Program-made: the position numbers and the translations under genes
From: Sphaerisporangium perillae
GTDB lineage: Bacteria; Actinomycetota; Actinomycetes; Streptosporangiales; Streptosporangiaceae
Direction: 5' to 3'
DNA length: 64,000 nt
Assembly: GCF_023276435.1 (NCBI RefSeq)
Contig: NZ_JALLPO010000044.1
Coordinates: 1-64,000 of the forward strand
Shown here: one piece after another, positions 11,197 to 19,922 of the stretch
How the letters are laid out: each line of letters opens with the position of its first letter
Position numbering within the stretch: the first letter of the stretch is position 1
The notes under the pieces: generated by a model
Told to the model about the DNA's origin: nothing
Database searches by the model: none
The model's input: the letters and a program-made list of their open reading frames with translations, nothing else

Positions 11197-11873
11197 CCTC
11201 GCGGACGTGGCGCACGGCCTTCGTGGTCCTGCTGTCCTGCGGGGTGGTGGGGGCCGCCGCCTGGCTGGTGTTCTCCTCACCGGTCCTCGGGGTGCGCCGC
11301 GTCGCGGTCTCCGGCATCGCCGGCTCGTCGGGCCTCTCGCCCGACCAGGTCCGCCAGGCGGCCGGGGTGCCCGACCGGCAGCCGATGGCGACCGTGGACC
11401 TCGAGCTGGTCCGGCGCAGGGTCGCGGCGCTCAGGCAGGTGGAGTCGGTGAGCGTGGAGCGCGGCTGGCCGAGCACCCTCAAGGTCCGCGTCGTCGAGCG
11501 CAGGCCGGTGGCAGTGGTGCCCTCGGCCGGCAAGTCGGCGCTGGTCGACCGGCACGGCATCGTGGTCGAGGTCAGGGACGTGGCGCCCGCCGGGCTTCCC
11601 TCGCTCCACCTCGACCGCTTCGGGCAGGGCGACCCGGCGACCGTGGCCGCCCTCGCGGTCGCGGCAGGCCTCCCACGCGACCTGGCGCGCCAGGTCCAGA
11701 CGCTGCGCGCCACGTCGGCGCAGGATGTCTCGCTACGGCTGGGCGATGGCCGTACGATCATGTGGGGCGGGGCCGAACGTACGCGGGACAAGGCCCGCAT
11801 CGTCCGCACGCTGCTGGAACGTCCGGCCGACAGCTACGACGTCAGTTCGCCCGATGTCGTGACAGTCAAGTGA
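11193..11873 (+). CDS. ftsQ: Cell division protein FtsQ
   Basis: Bitopic divisome scaffold protein that joins the cytoplasmic ring to extracytoplasmic wall synthesis. The 226-residue protein has a very short cytoplasmic end, one membrane helix at about 8-28 and a POTRA domain starting near residue 32 (VRRVAVSGIAG...). An FtsQ-type beta domain with the VVERRPVAVV segment follows. The GTG start overlaps the murC stop (GTGA). No ftsL or ftsB is seen here. Sequence divergence of FtsQ is normal; position and architecture carry the call. Confidence 0.9.
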   Translation: MTSRTWRTAFVVLLSCGVVGAAAWLVFSSPVLGVRRVAVSGIAGSSGLSPDQVRQAAGVPDRQPMATVDLELVRRRVAALRQVESVSVERGWPSTLKVRVVERRPVAVVPSAGKSALVDRHGIVVEVRDVAPAGLPSLHLDRFGQGDPATVAALAVAAGLPRDLARQVQTLRATSAQDVSLRLGDGRTIMWGGAERTRDKARIVRTLLERPADSYDVSSPDVVTVK

Positions 11874-11954
11874 TATGCCCCACAGCCGGACAGGTTCCGG
11901 CAGGAGCGAAAGGGACAGGCCGCGACACGCCGGGCGAGCTTGCGGCGCGGTGAG

Positions 11955-11984
11955 TTGACCCTGGGGGAGGGGCAACCCTACTGT
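11955..11984 (+). promoter_or_regulatory. Candidate housekeeping promoter upstream of ftsZ
   Basis: TTGACC (11955-11960) and TACTGT (11979-11984) are separated by 18 bases. This fits the actinobacterial sigma-70 pattern (TTGACN, TANNNT) in the 235-base space between ftsQ and ftsZ. A dedicated ftsZ promoter here is common in actinobacteria. The assignment rests on the motif match alone. Confidence 0.45.
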
Positions 11985-12008
11985 CCGTATCATTCCTCAG
12001 GTTGACAT

Positions 12009-12039
12009 AACTCTAAATCTCAACTTGAGGGTGAGAGTT
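12009..12039. promoter_or_regulatory. Nested palindrome in the ftsZ leader
   Basis: An outer inverted repeat AACTCT...AGAGTT (12009-12014 and 12034-12039) encloses a perfect inner palindrome CTCAACTTGAG (12019-12029). It lies about 70 bases before the ftsZ start and downstream of the candidate promoter, in an AT-rich patch unlike its surroundings. It could be an operator or a leader hairpin; nothing in the sequence decides which. Confidence 0.4.
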
Positions 12040-12108
12040 AAACAAGAAGGTCCGGCACCGTTTCGGGCCTCACGTAATGCAAGTCAACGAGCGGAAAGGC
12101 CCCTCGTC

Positions 12109-13572
12109 GTGGCAGCACCGCAGAACTACCTCGCGGTCATCAAGGTCGTCGGCATCGGCGGCGGCGGAGTGAACGCCGTGAACCGGATGATCGAGGAGGG
12201 ACTCAAGGGCGTCGAGTTCATCGCCATCAACACCGACGCCCAGGCGCTGCTGATGAGTGACGCCGACGTCAAGCTGGACGTGGGCCGCGAGCTCACGCGC
12301 GGCCTCGGCGCGGGAGCCAATCCCGAGGTCGGGCGCAAGGCCGCCGAGGATCATCGCGAGGAGATCGAGGAGGTCCTGAAGGGCGCCGACATGGTCTTCG
12401 TCACGGCGGGCGAGGGAGGCGGCACCGGCACCGGCGGCGCCCCCGTGGTGGCGAACATCGCCCGCTCGCTCGGCGCGCTGACCATAGGTGTGGTGACCCG
12501 GCCCTTCAGCTTCGAGGGCAGGCGCCGCGCGGCGCAGGCCGAGGCCGGCATCGAGACGCTGCGCGACGAGGTCGACACCCTCATCGTCATCCCGAACGAC
12601 CGGCTGCTGTCGATCTCCGATCGGCAGGTCAGCGTGCTGGACGCCTTCAAGGCGGCCGACCAGGTCCTGCTGTCCGGTGTGCAGGGCATCACCGACCTCA
12701 TCACCACGCCCGGTCTGATCAACCTGGACTTCGCCGACGTGAAGTCCGTCATGTCGGGCGCGGGCTCGGCGCTGATGGGCATCGGGCACGCGCGCGGGGA
12801 CGACAGGTCCGTCGCCGCGGCCGAGATGGCGGTGTCCAGCCCGCTGCTGGAGGCCAGCATCGACGGCGCCCACGGGGTGCTGCTGTCCATCGCGGGCGGC
12901 TCCGATCTGGGCCTCTTCGAGATCAACGAGGCGGCCCAGCTGGTGTCCAGCGCCGCCGCCCTGGACGCCAACATCATCTTCGGGACGGTCATCGACGACG
13001 CGCTCGGCGACGAGGTGCGCGTGACGGTCATCGCCGCCGGCTTCGACGAACCCGTGCTGGAGAAGCAGTCCGCCCCGGCGCAGCCCGCGGCGCGCACCCA
13101 GGCTCCGGCTCGCTCCGCCCCGTCGGCGTCCGCCCCGGCCGGAGGGGCGAGCCAGCCGGCCCGTTCCGCCGCGCCCGCCTTCCCCACGCACAAGAGCGAG
13201 CCGTCGCGGGCCGAGCAGCGTCCCGCCCCCGTCCGTCCGCTGCCGTCGGCGCAGCCCGCGTCCGCCGTGCCGGCCGCGGTGCCCGACCCTGCCCCGGCCG
13301 CCGACTCGGCGCCCGCGGCCGTGAGCGCCTCCGCGTCCGGCCCTGCCGCCTTCACTCGTGAGGGCACCGCGGGGGAGGCCGGCCAGGGGTCGCAGGGTGC
13401 TCAGGGGTCGCACGGCGACCAGCAGCAGGCCACGGGGCCGGTGTCGATCCCAAGGCCGGCGCCCGAGCCCCCGACGCCGATCACCTCCCGCGTCTCCGAG
13501 CCCGCCCGGCGCCGCCCGGTGGTCTTCGAGGAGCAGGAAGAGGAGCTGGACGTCCCCGATTTCCTGAAGTGA
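12109..13572 (+). CDS. ftsZ: Cell division GTPase FtsZ
   Basis: Tubulin-like GTPase that forms the division ring. The 487-residue protein begins [20 protein letters not shown], has the GTP-binding signature [14 protein letters not shown] near residue 105 and the T7 loop around [12 protein letters not shown] long Ala/Pro/Ser-rich linker (about 320-470) follows, ending in the DVPDFLK tail that binds partners such as SepF. GTG 12109 is chosen over GTG 12025 because GGAAAGG (12093-12099) sits at proper spacing and the protein then starts as actinobacterial FtsZ proteins do. The stop codon lies inside a tandem repeat (13561-13631). Confidence 0.96.
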   Translation: MAAPQNYLAVIKVVGIGGGGVNAVNRMIEEGLKGVEFIAINTDAQALLMSDADVKLDVGRELTRGLGAGANPEVGRKAAEDHREEIEEVLKGADMVFVTAGEGGGTGTGGAPVVANIARSLGALTIGVVTRPFSFEGRRRAAQAEAGIETLRDEVDTLIVIPNDRLLSISDRQVSVLDAFKAADQVLLSGVQGITDLITTPGLINLDFADVKSVMSGAGSALMGIGHARGDDRSVAAAEMAVSSPLLEASIDGAHGVLLSIAGGSDLGLFEINEAAQLVSSAAALDANIIFGTVIDDALGDEVRVTVIAAGFDEPVLEKQSAPAQPAARTQAPARSAPSASAPAGGASQPARSAAPAFPTHKSEPSRAEQRPAPVRPLPSAQPASAVPAAVPDPAPAADSAPAAVSASASGPAAFTREGTAGEAGQGSQGAQGSHGDQQQATGPVSIPRPAPEPPTPITSRVSEPARRRPVVFEEQEEELDVPDFLK

Positions 13573-13631
13573 GCACCGGCGCGTTCCCTGAGGTGAGCGC
13601 CGGCGCGTTCCATGAAGTGAGCACCGGCACG
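13561..13631 (+). repeat. Tandem repeat, three ~24-bp units spanning the ftsZ stop codon
   Basis: Units of the form TTCC(C/A)TGA(A/G)GTGAGC, then (A/G)CCGGC(G/A)CG, occur at 13561-13583, 13584-13607 and 13608-13631. The first unit holds the last FtsZ codons and its TGA stop (13570-13572); the others repeat that 3' end in the spacer before yggS. Similar arrays follow rluD and the SRPBCC gene in this window. Confidence 0.8.
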
Positions 13632-13736
13632 TGCCCGCCCTCCCCTGCCGGGGTGGCGGCACGTGTCTCGCGCCTTCCATAAGCTGTAGTGACCCGACTG
13701 TATGTTCCTGACTCCCTGAAGTGATCGAACCCCCAC

Positions 13737-14447
13737 GTGAACGACCCGAACACCACCCGCCGCGACGAGATCGCGGCCGGCCTCGCCGAGGTCGAGCGCC
13801 GCATCGCGGCCGCCTGCGAGGCGGCCGGACGCGCTCGCCACGAGATCACCCTCGTCGCCGTGACCAAGACCTATCCCGCCTCCGACGTGCGGATCCTCGC
13901 GGCGCTCGGGATCGGGGACGTCGGGGAGAACCGTGACCAGGAGGCCGCGGTCAAGGCGAGCGAATGCGCCGACCTCCCGCTGACCTGGCACTTCGTCGGC
14001 CAGATCCAGACCAACAAGGCGAAGTCCGTGGTGTCCTACGCCGACGTGGTGCACTCGGTCGACCGTCCCCGGCTGGTCGAGGCGCTCGCCCGCGAGGCGG
14101 TCAGGGCGGGCAGGCAGGTGACCTGCCTGGTGCAGGTGGCGCTGGACGACGATCCCGGCCGCGGCGGCGTCGTGCCGGACGGCCTGCCGGCCCTGGCCGA
14201 GCTGATCGCGAAGTCGGAAGGACTGGTCCTCGGCGGGGTCATGGCCGTCGCCCCGCTCGGCGGCGACGCCGATCGGGCATTCGCTCGGCTTTGGCAACTT
14301 TCATCCGCTTTACAGGTCGAACATCCGAATGCGCGGGTCATTTCTGCGGGCATGAGTGGAGATCTGCGGCAGGCGATAGCCCATGGATCGACACACCTGC
14401 GTGTCGGTACGGCGTTGCTCGGTTGCCGGAAGCCCTTCGTCAGGTAA
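13737..14447 (+). CDS. yggS: Pyridoxal-phosphate homeostasis protein, YggS/YlmE family
   Basis: PLP-binding protein of the alanine racemase N-terminal TIM-barrel fold, thought to buffer PLP and not to catalyse a reaction. At 236 residues it has normal length. It shows the VTKTYP motif with the PLP lysine, the HFVGQIQTNK signature and MSGDL near the C-terminus. The start is GTG 13737. It sits between ftsZ and sepF as in other actinobacteria, but the usual upstream pgeF/ylmD gene is absent. The 3' third has noticeably lower GC than the rest of the gene. Confidence 0.9.
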   Translation: MNDPNTTRRDEIAAGLAEVERRIAAACEAAGRARHEITLVAVTKTYPASDVRILAALGIGDVGENRDQEAAVKASECADLPLTWHFVGQIQTNKAKSVVSYADVVHSVDRPRLVEALAREAVRAGRQVTCLVQVALDDDPGRGGVVPDGLPALAELIAKSEGLVLGGVMAVAPLGGDADRAFARLWQLSSALQVEHPNARVISAGMSGDLRQAIAHGSTHLRVGTALLGCRKPFVR

Positions 14448-14551
14448 TGTCCCCCCGAGTGGACCTTGATGTCCATGTATCCGAGCAGAGGTCGACAGCG
14501 GTGCCTTAGGTTGCTGGGTGCGGCGACCATGAGCAGGAGGACGACGTAGCG

Positions 14552-15061
14552 ATGGCCGGCGCGATGCGCAAGATGGCGGTCTACCTCGGTCTCGTGGAGG
14601 ACGACCGCTACCCCGATTATGGCAACTACGCCGACGACGACGATTACACCGACGACTACGTCGACCGGCGCCGCGGGGATGAGCGGGTCCTTGGAACGCC
14701 CCAAGACGGCCAGGAAGAGGTCGAAAGCCCTGTCCCCGCTCCTCGGTCGGGGGCGGCGGTCGTCGAGCGCCGTACGACGGATCTGGCGCGGATCACGACC
14801 CTTCACCCGCGCACGTACAACGAGGCGCGGACGATCGGCGAGCACTTCCGCGAGGGCACACCCGTCATCATGAATCTGACAGAAATGGTCGACAGCGACG
14901 CGAAGCGGCTTGTTGATTTCGCGGCAGGTCTGGTCTTTGGCCTACATGGCAGCATTGAACGTGTTACCAACAAGGTGTTCCTGTTGTCCCCTGCCAATGT
15001 CGAGGTGACCGCCGAGGACAAGGCCCGAATCGCGGAACGCGGGTTCTTCAACCAGAGCTAG
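14552..15061 (+). CDS. sepF: Cell division protein SepF
   Basis: Membrane-binding FtsZ anchor used by Gram-positive bacteria lacking FtsA. The 169-residue protein has an N-terminal amphipathic segment ([15 protein letters not shown]), an acidic Asp/Tyr-rich linker at about 17-45 and the globular SepF core from about residue 80, which binds the FtsZ tail. AGGAGG precedes ATG 14552 at slightly long spacing. Its position between yggS and the yggT gene is the standard order. Confidence 0.95.
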   Translation: MAGAMRKMAVYLGLVEDDRYPDYGNYADDDDYTDDYVDRRRGDERVLGTPQDGQEEVESPVPAPRSGAAVVERRTTDLARITTLHPRTYNEARTIGEHFREGTPVIMNLTEMVDSDAKRLVDFAAGLVFGLHGSIERVTNKVFLLSPANVEVTAEDKARIAERGFFNQS

Positions 15062-15143
15062 AGTTCCACTATGAGCAGTGAACGGCCACACATGGCCCGC
15101 CCGGACCGAGGTCGGAAGATCGGGATGGAGGCAGGACGCGACC

Positions 15144-15434
15144 GTGGGGATCGTTAAGGACATCTTGGTCACCGTCCTGTACATCTATCTCGTGCTACTG
15201 ATCGGCAGAATGATCTTTGATGCGGTGCAGGCGTTCGCCCGCTCCTGGCAGCCCCGAGGGGTGGTCCTGGTGCTGGCGGAGGTCACCTACACGGCGACCG
15301 ATCCACCTCTCAAGTTCCTCCGCCGTTTCATTCCGCCCCTCCGGTTGGGTACGGTGGCCTTTGACCTAAGCTTCACAGTGCTGTTCATTGTGGTCTTGGT
15401 CATGATCCAAATCGTGTCCGCGCTTCGTTTTTGA
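15144..15434 (+). CDS. YggT-family membrane protein (YlmG-like)
   Basis: Small membrane protein with two hydrophobic segments (about 5-25 and 75-95) flanking a loop with the family-typical TDPPLKFLRRFIPP sequence. YggT/YlmG proteins of the sepF neighbourhood are linked to division-site or osmotic functions, but their biochemical role is unknown. The open frame extends to 15078. GTG 15144 is chosen because GGAGG and AGGAC precede it and the protein then begins VGIVKDILV, giving the usual length of 96 residues. Confidence 0.88.
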   Translation: MGIVKDILVTVLYIYLVLLIGRMIFDAVQAFARSWQPRGVVLVLAEVTYTATDPPLKFLRRFIPPLRLGTVAFDLSFTVLFIVVLVMIQIVSALRF

Positions 15435-15482
15435 TCGGGGACCGTCCTCCGGACAGACTCCGAGCGCGCCAAGGAGACCGAA

Positions 15483-16349
15483 ATGCCGCTGACGCCCGCT
15501 GATGTGCGGAACAAGCAGTTCAGTACGACCCGGCTCAGGCCGGGGTACGACGAGGAAGAAGTCGACGCCTTCCTTGATGAGGTGGAGGCCGAACTGGACC
15601 GCCTCATCCAGGAGAACGAGGAGCTTCGCGCGAAGCTCACCGAGTGCCTGCGTGGCAAGGTGCCAGGTGGCATGGGCATGAGCATGGCGCCGGCCCCGGT
15701 CGCCGAGCCCAGGCCCGAGATGATGGCCCCGCAGCCCGAGCCCATGAAGCCGCCGGAGCCCGTGCGGCCCGAGCCGGTGCCCGTCGGCATGGGGATGCCC
15801 CCCGCCGAGGACAACATGGACACCGCCGCCCGCGTGCTCGCCCTGGCGCAGCAGACCGCGGACCAGGCGATCGCCGACGCCCGCCGCGAGGCGGACGAGA
15901 CGGTCACGCGTGCGCGACGCGAGGCCGACGAGATCCTCGGCAAGGCCCGCCGCCAGGCCGAGCAGATCATCGGTGACGCGCGCGCCCGTGCCGAGACGCT
16001 CGAGCGCGACGCGCAGGAGCGCCACCGTCAGGCGATGGGCTCGCTGGTGCAGACCCGCGACGAGCTCGAGCGCAAGGTGGAGGAGCTGCGGAGCTTCGAG
16101 CGCGAGTACCGCAGCAGGCTCAAGCTCTACCTCGAGAACCAGCTCGCCGAGCTGAACGTCTCGGCCGAGGGCAGCGGCGGCTTCCCCGTCGTGGGTGCTC
16201 AGATGGGCGGGGCTCCGGCCATGTCCCACGCTGTCGCCCCCGGTGGCCAGCAGCAGATGCAGGGCCAGAACAACCCGTTCGCCCCCGAGCCCTCGCAGCA
16301 CTCCGGCGCCTTCCAGGGAGTTGACGGCCCTCACAACGATCGCCGTTAA
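15483..16349 (+). CDS. divIVA: Polar growth and septum protein DivIVA (Wag31)
   Basis: Coiled-coil protein that marks curved membrane at poles and septa and directs apical wall growth in actinobacteria. The 288-residue protein begins with the conserved DivIVA N-terminal domain (MPLTPADVRNKQFSTTR), then a short coiled coil. A Met/Pro/Gly-rich spacer (about 58-108), a long coiled coil rich in Ala, Arg and Glu (about 115-225) and a Gln/Gly-rich tail follow. AAGGAGA lies just before ATG 15483. It closes the division cluster. Confidence 0.95.
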   Translation: MPLTPADVRNKQFSTTRLRPGYDEEEVDAFLDEVEAELDRLIQENEELRAKLTECLRGKVPGGMGMSMAPAPVAEPRPEMMAPQPEPMKPPEPVRPEPVPVGMGMPPAEDNMDTAARVLALAQQTADQAIADARREADETVTRARREADEILGKARRQAEQIIGDARARAETLERDAQERHRQAMGSLVQTRDELERKVEELRSFEREYRSRLKLYLENQLAELNVSAEGSGGFPVVGAQMGGAPAMSHAVAPGGQQQMQGQNNPFAPEPSQHSGAFQGVDGPHNDRR

Positions 16350-16393
16350 GTTAACGGGTCAGGTCCCTCACCGACCCGCGACTGGGAGCTCCT

Positions 16394-18550
16394 GTGATCT
16401 ACGTCAGCGCCATTCTGGTCGTCCTCGCCTTCGGCCTCTTGGTCGTGGGCGTAGTGACCGGAACAGCGGTTTTGGTCATGTGGTCGATCGTGGTCAGCGT
16501 GCTGTCCGCGCTCTTCCTGATGATCGGGGCGCTGCTGCGACGCCATGAGCTGTTCCCCTCCGGCGGCACGCCGGCGGGGACGATGTCTCCGGTGGGTGCC
16601 GGCGTCACGAGTGGTGTGATGGGGCAGCCCGGGGCGATGGTCTCGGGGGGATCAGGGATGGTGGCCTCCCCGGGGGGCCCGCCGCGCGGGCCTTCCTCAC
16701 CGCTCGGCCGACCCATGGCCGCGCCGCACATGGCGCACCAGACGGCCACCCTGGCTCCGCCGCGGGGTTTCCCCGCGCCAGGGCAGGTCCGGGCCGGCGG
16801 CGGCGCGAGAGGCGGGCCGTCTCCCGACGAGATCGTCCTGGTCATTCCCGGGCGCAAGCGGTTCCACCTGCCCGGATGCCGCCAGCTCACCGGACGCGAG
16901 TTCGAGGAGCTCACCTACGAAGAGGCACGCGAGGAAGGCTTCACCGCCTGCACCACCTGCCTCCCCGACGGCTACAAGCCCGCCACACCCCCCACCCGAA
17001 CTTCCGAGCCGGCCCGCTCCTCCGAGCCGAGGCGTACTCCCGAGTCGTCCCGCACCTCCGAGATCACCGGTGCCCCCGGATCGCCCGGCTCCGCCGAATC
17101 GCCCCGCACCTCCGGGTCCGCGTTCAGATCCGAGGCCGGTCGCACCTCCCTGTCCGGCCGCACGCCAGAGACGGCCCGCGATTCCGGGACCGAACGCGAC
17201 TCGACGGGTGATCGCGCCTCTGAGAGAGGCGGCACCCCCGAATCAGGGCGCACTTCCACCCCGGGCCGTACCGCCGAGCCAGGTCGTTCCTCCGAATCCG
17301 GTCGCACCCCAGAGTCGGCTCTCAGGTCCGACGGCGGCCCTGCCTCCAAGGCGCAGGACCGCCCGGCCACGCAGGACCGCCCGGCTACCTCTGAGCGGGC
17401 CACGACCGGCTACCAATCCCAGGAGACGCGGCCGGTGACCCAGGTCCCCGGCGAGCAGGCGAAGGAATCGCCCGAGAGGACCCCCGGGCGCGCCGGGACT
17501 CCTCCATACCGGCCCGCTTCCGCCACGCCCGCAGACACCTCCAGAAGCGACCGTGAGGCCCCCTCACAGGCCTCCTCCCGGACAGACCGCGAGACCACCT
17601 CCCCGTCCCCGTCCCGGAGTGACCGTGAGGCCTCCTCTTCGGCCTCGTCCCCAAGTGACCGCGAGAGCGCCTCGTCCCGAAGTGACCGCGAGACCACCTC
17701 CCCGACCTCTCCGAGTTCCCGGAACGACCGTCGCGAGAGCACGTCCTCGACCTCCTCCAGGCCCGCCGAGGCCGCGGGGAGCGGTCGGGAGACCACCGCT
17801 TCCTCCCCGTCCCCGGCCTCCTCCAGGTCACCCTTCCCCTTCACGCCTCCGGTCGTCCCCGAGGCGGCCTCGCCCTTCCAGGCGTTCAAGCGGCCGGAGC
17901 CCGCCAAGCCCCCGGCCCCGCCCACCCCCGCCGGTCCGGCCAAGCCCTCCGGCGCCGAGAAGCCTTCCCCGGACGCGAGCAAGCCCCGCGATCCGGCGAA
18001 CACCGCCGACCCCGAGCCGAGGCCGGAGCCGAAGAGCGCTGTGCAGAAGCCGGCGCAGTCCAAGGCAGCGGAGCAGAAGACCCCGGCGAAGAGCACGAGC
18101 ACGCACGAGCCGGCCAAGAGCTCTCCGCAAGGCAGGAGCACCGCCTCCCCGCAGAGCGCCGACCCCCCCGATCGGGAGGTGGACGACACCGCGATGCTCC
18201 CCGTCATCGATGCCCGCAAGCCGACCGGCCGGCAGGGTGAGACGACCGGCAGCTCAGGCAAGGCGACGGGAGAGTCGGGCAAGGAGACGGACGGGTCCGG
18301 CAATGAGGCGGACGGGACCGGCGAGGGGACTGACAGGCCGGGCAAGACGGCCGACGCGCCCGGCCAGACGGGATCCACCGTCGAGGCCATGAGGCCCGGC
18401 ATGGTCAAGATCATCCCCGGCACCCGGCGCTACCACAGCTCCGCCTGCCCCCTGATCAAGGGCTCGGAGCCCGGCACTTTGGAAACGATGTCCAAGGCCG
18501 ACGCCGAAGCCGCCGGCCTCACCCACTGCTCTGTCTGTGAGAGCAGGTAA
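16394..18550 (+). CDS. Membrane protein with two Cys/His modules bracketing a long disordered region
   Basis: Unrecognised 718-residue protein starting at GTG 16394, 44 bases after divIVA. It has two membrane helices (about 3-23 and 28-48). At about 145-195 there is a module VIPGRKRFHLPGCRQL...CTTC, and a second copy of the same plan at the very C-terminus (about 668-718), IIPGTRRYHSSACPLI...CSVC. Each has H-x3-C followed by a C-x2-C about 30 residues later, a plausible zinc site resembling Ada-type zinc-binding motifs. Between them lie about 470 residues rich in Ser, Thr, Pro, Arg and Glu with SDRE- and RTPE-type repeats. The arrangement suggests a membrane-tethered scaffold; the function is unknown. 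Confidence 0.8.
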   Translation: MIYVSAILVVLAFGLLVVGVVTGTAVLVMWSIVVSVLSALFLMIGALLRRHELFPSGGTPAGTMSPVGAGVTSGVMGQPGAMVSGGSGMVASPGGPPRGPSSPLGRPMAAPHMAHQTATLAPPRGFPAPGQVRAGGGARGGPSPDEIVLVIPGRKRFHLPGCRQLTGREFEELTYEEAREEGFTACTTCLPDGYKPATPPTRTSEPARSSEPRRTPESSRTSEITGAPGSPGSAESPRTSGSAFRSEAGRTSLSGRTPETARDSGTERDSTGDRASERGGTPESGRTSTPGRTAEPGRSSESGRTPESALRSDGGPASKAQDRPATQDRPATSERATTGYQSQETRPVTQVPGEQAKESPERTPGRAGTPPYRPASATPADTSRSDREAPSQASSRTDRETTSPSPSRSDREASSSASSPSDRESASSRSDRETTSPTSPSSRNDRRESTSSTSSRPAEAAGSGRETTASSPSPASSRSPFPFTPPVVPEAASPFQAFKRPEPAKPPAPPTPAGPAKPSGAEKPSPDASKPRDPANTADPEPRPEPKSAVQKPAQSKAAEQKTPAKSTSTHEPAKSSPQGRSTASPQSADPPDREVDDTAMLPVIDARKPTGRQGETTGSSGKATGESGKETDGSGNEADGTGEGTDRPGKTADAPGQTGSTVEAMRPGMVKIIPGTRRYHSSACPLIKGSEPGTLETMSKADAEAAGLTHCSVCESR

Positions 18551-18561
18551 CGGCGTCCTCC

Positions 18562-18801
18562 CTAGCCGGATTCAGGGGCCATCGTGACGGCGATCAGCAG
18601 GACGCAGACGGCTGCGATCGCCGCGACCACGGCGGCCACTCCGATCCGCGGCGCCGCGAGCGGCGGGAGCAGGATGACGGTGACGCGGCCCAGAACCAGA
18701 GCGGGATGGATGACCAGGCCGGCGAAGAACGGCAGCCGGATGGATGACGGCAAGGCACCCGTCTCTGAGAGGAAGAGGCGGAGTACCCAGCCGACCTGCA
18801 C
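18562..18801 (-). CDS. Doubtful small membrane protein
   Basis: The 437-base space between the preceding gene and the next dehydrogenase holds one reading frame with some merit. It lies on the - strand with a GTG at 18801 and would give 79 residues with hydrophobic stretches (RLPFFAGLVIHPALVLG and a C-terminal AAVVAAIAAVCVLLIAV). The frame continues upstream to 19062, but that part overlaps the next gene. No ribosome binding site is seen. It may be a decayed gene or chance; nothing else is visible in the gap. Confidence 0.28.
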   Translation of the reverse strand: MQVGWVLRLFLSETGALPSSIRLPFFAGLVIHPALVLGRVTVILLPPLAAPRIGVAAVVAAIAAVCVLLIAVTMAPESG

Positions 18802-18987
18802 GACGGTGTTACCGCCGGCATAGCGCAGCGCGGTACGACGGCTCGCCGAGTCCTCGGCGCCGACCCGCAGCGCCGGGGATCCGCGATCCGGAGAATTTTC
18901 GCCGGAGCTGTCACAGACCGGAGGGCTGCCTTGTCTTAGCTGGCGACCGGATGGCAACGGATGCCCCGGTGGACAGGAAGGTTCGTC

Positions 18988-19743
18988 ATGAAGATCGTGG
19001 TAATCGGCGGTACTGGTCTCATCGGGTCGAAACTCGTGACGAGACTTGGCGAGCACGGCCATGAGGCGGTGGCGGCATCACCGAACACCGGCGTCAACAC
19101 CCTCACCGGTGAAGGACTCGCCGACGCCCTGGTCGGCGCGCAGGTGGTGATCGATGTGTCGAACTCCCCGTCGTTCGAGGACACCGCGGTGCTGGAGTTC
19201 TTCGAGACCTCCACCCGCAACCTGCTCGCCGCGGAGGCGGCTGCGGGCGTCGGCCACCACGTCGCGCTGTTGGTGGTGGGGACCGAGCGGTTGCCTGAGA
19301 GCGGCTACTTCCGGGCGAAGATCGTTCAGGAGAAGCTGATCGAGAACTCGTCGATCCCGTATTCGATCGTGCACGCGACGCAGTTCTTCGAGTTCGTCCG
19401 GAGCATCGCCGAGGCGGCCACGGACGGCGGCACGGTCCGGATGGCACCTGTGCTCTTCCAGCCCCTCGCGGGTGACGACGTCGCCCAGGCGGTCGGCAGG
19501 ATCTCGGTGGGGTCGCCGTTGAACGGGAGGGTCGAGGTCGCCGGGCCCGAGCAGGTCCGGATGGACGAGTTCTTCCGGGACGCCCTGGCCGCCTGGAACG
19601 ATCCGCGTGAGGTGGTCACGGACCCGCACGCGCCCTACTTCGGCGCCGAGCTGGGCGAGCGGACTCTGGTGCCGGGCGATGGCGCGATTCTCGGCGAGAC
19701 CCGGTACAGCGACTGGCCGGGCCGGACCGCGGCCGGGAAGTAG
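18988..19743 (+). CDS. NAD(P)-binding oxidoreductase of the NmrA/atypical SDR type
   Basis: The 251-residue protein starts with the Rossmann motif MKIVVIGGTGLIGSKLV and continues with a fold typical of NmrA-like atypical short-chain dehydrogenases. The YFRAK segment near residue 110 may carry the Tyr/Lys pair. Such proteins are annotated as NAD(P)H-binding or NAD-dependent epimerase-like, with substrates unknown. AGGAAGG precedes ATG 18988. It stands alone in an accessory region, so context gives no substrate. Confidence 0.8.
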   Translation: MKIVVIGGTGLIGSKLVTRLGEHGHEAVAASPNTGVNTLTGEGLADALVGAQVVIDVSNSPSFEDTAVLEFFETSTRNLLAAEAAAGVGHHVALLVVGTERLPESGYFRAKIVQEKLIENSSIPYSIVHATQFFEFVRSIAEAATDGGTVRMAPVLFQPLAGDDVAQAVGRISVGSPLNGRVEVAGPEQVRMDEFFRDALAAWNDPREVVTDPHAPYFGAELGERTLVPGDGAILGETRYSDWPGRTAAGK

Positions 19744-19769
19744 CGCGTCCCCGCCGGGCACCGGCCCGG

Positions 19770-19876
19770 CTCCACCACCGATTCAGGATCCGGCGGACGT
19801 TCAGCGCGACGAAATCGGCCTTCGCGGCCTTCTCGGCGCGGTCGAGGCACTGGAAGGCGACTCCCGACCCGCCCAT
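19770..19876 (-). pseudogene. Possible gene remnant (C-terminal fragment)
   Basis: On the - strand a short stretch reads FQCLDRAEKAAKADFVALN and then VRRILNRWW. It looks like the C-terminal end of a larger basic protein, perhaps a transposase, without the rest of the gene. There is no start region. It lies in the 179-base gap before the HxlR gene, where nothing else is seen. This is a guess from composition. Confidence 0.2.
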
Positions 19877-19922
19877 GGCTCCGCGGACGAAAGTGCGTCA
19901 TGACCGGGGACAGACGATGTGG

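Noticed and set aside
12025-12108. Upstream GTG start for ftsZ at 12025
   Set aside because: It would add 28 unconserved residues starting inside the nested palindrome; GTG 12109 has a good ribosome site and gives the canonical N-terminus.
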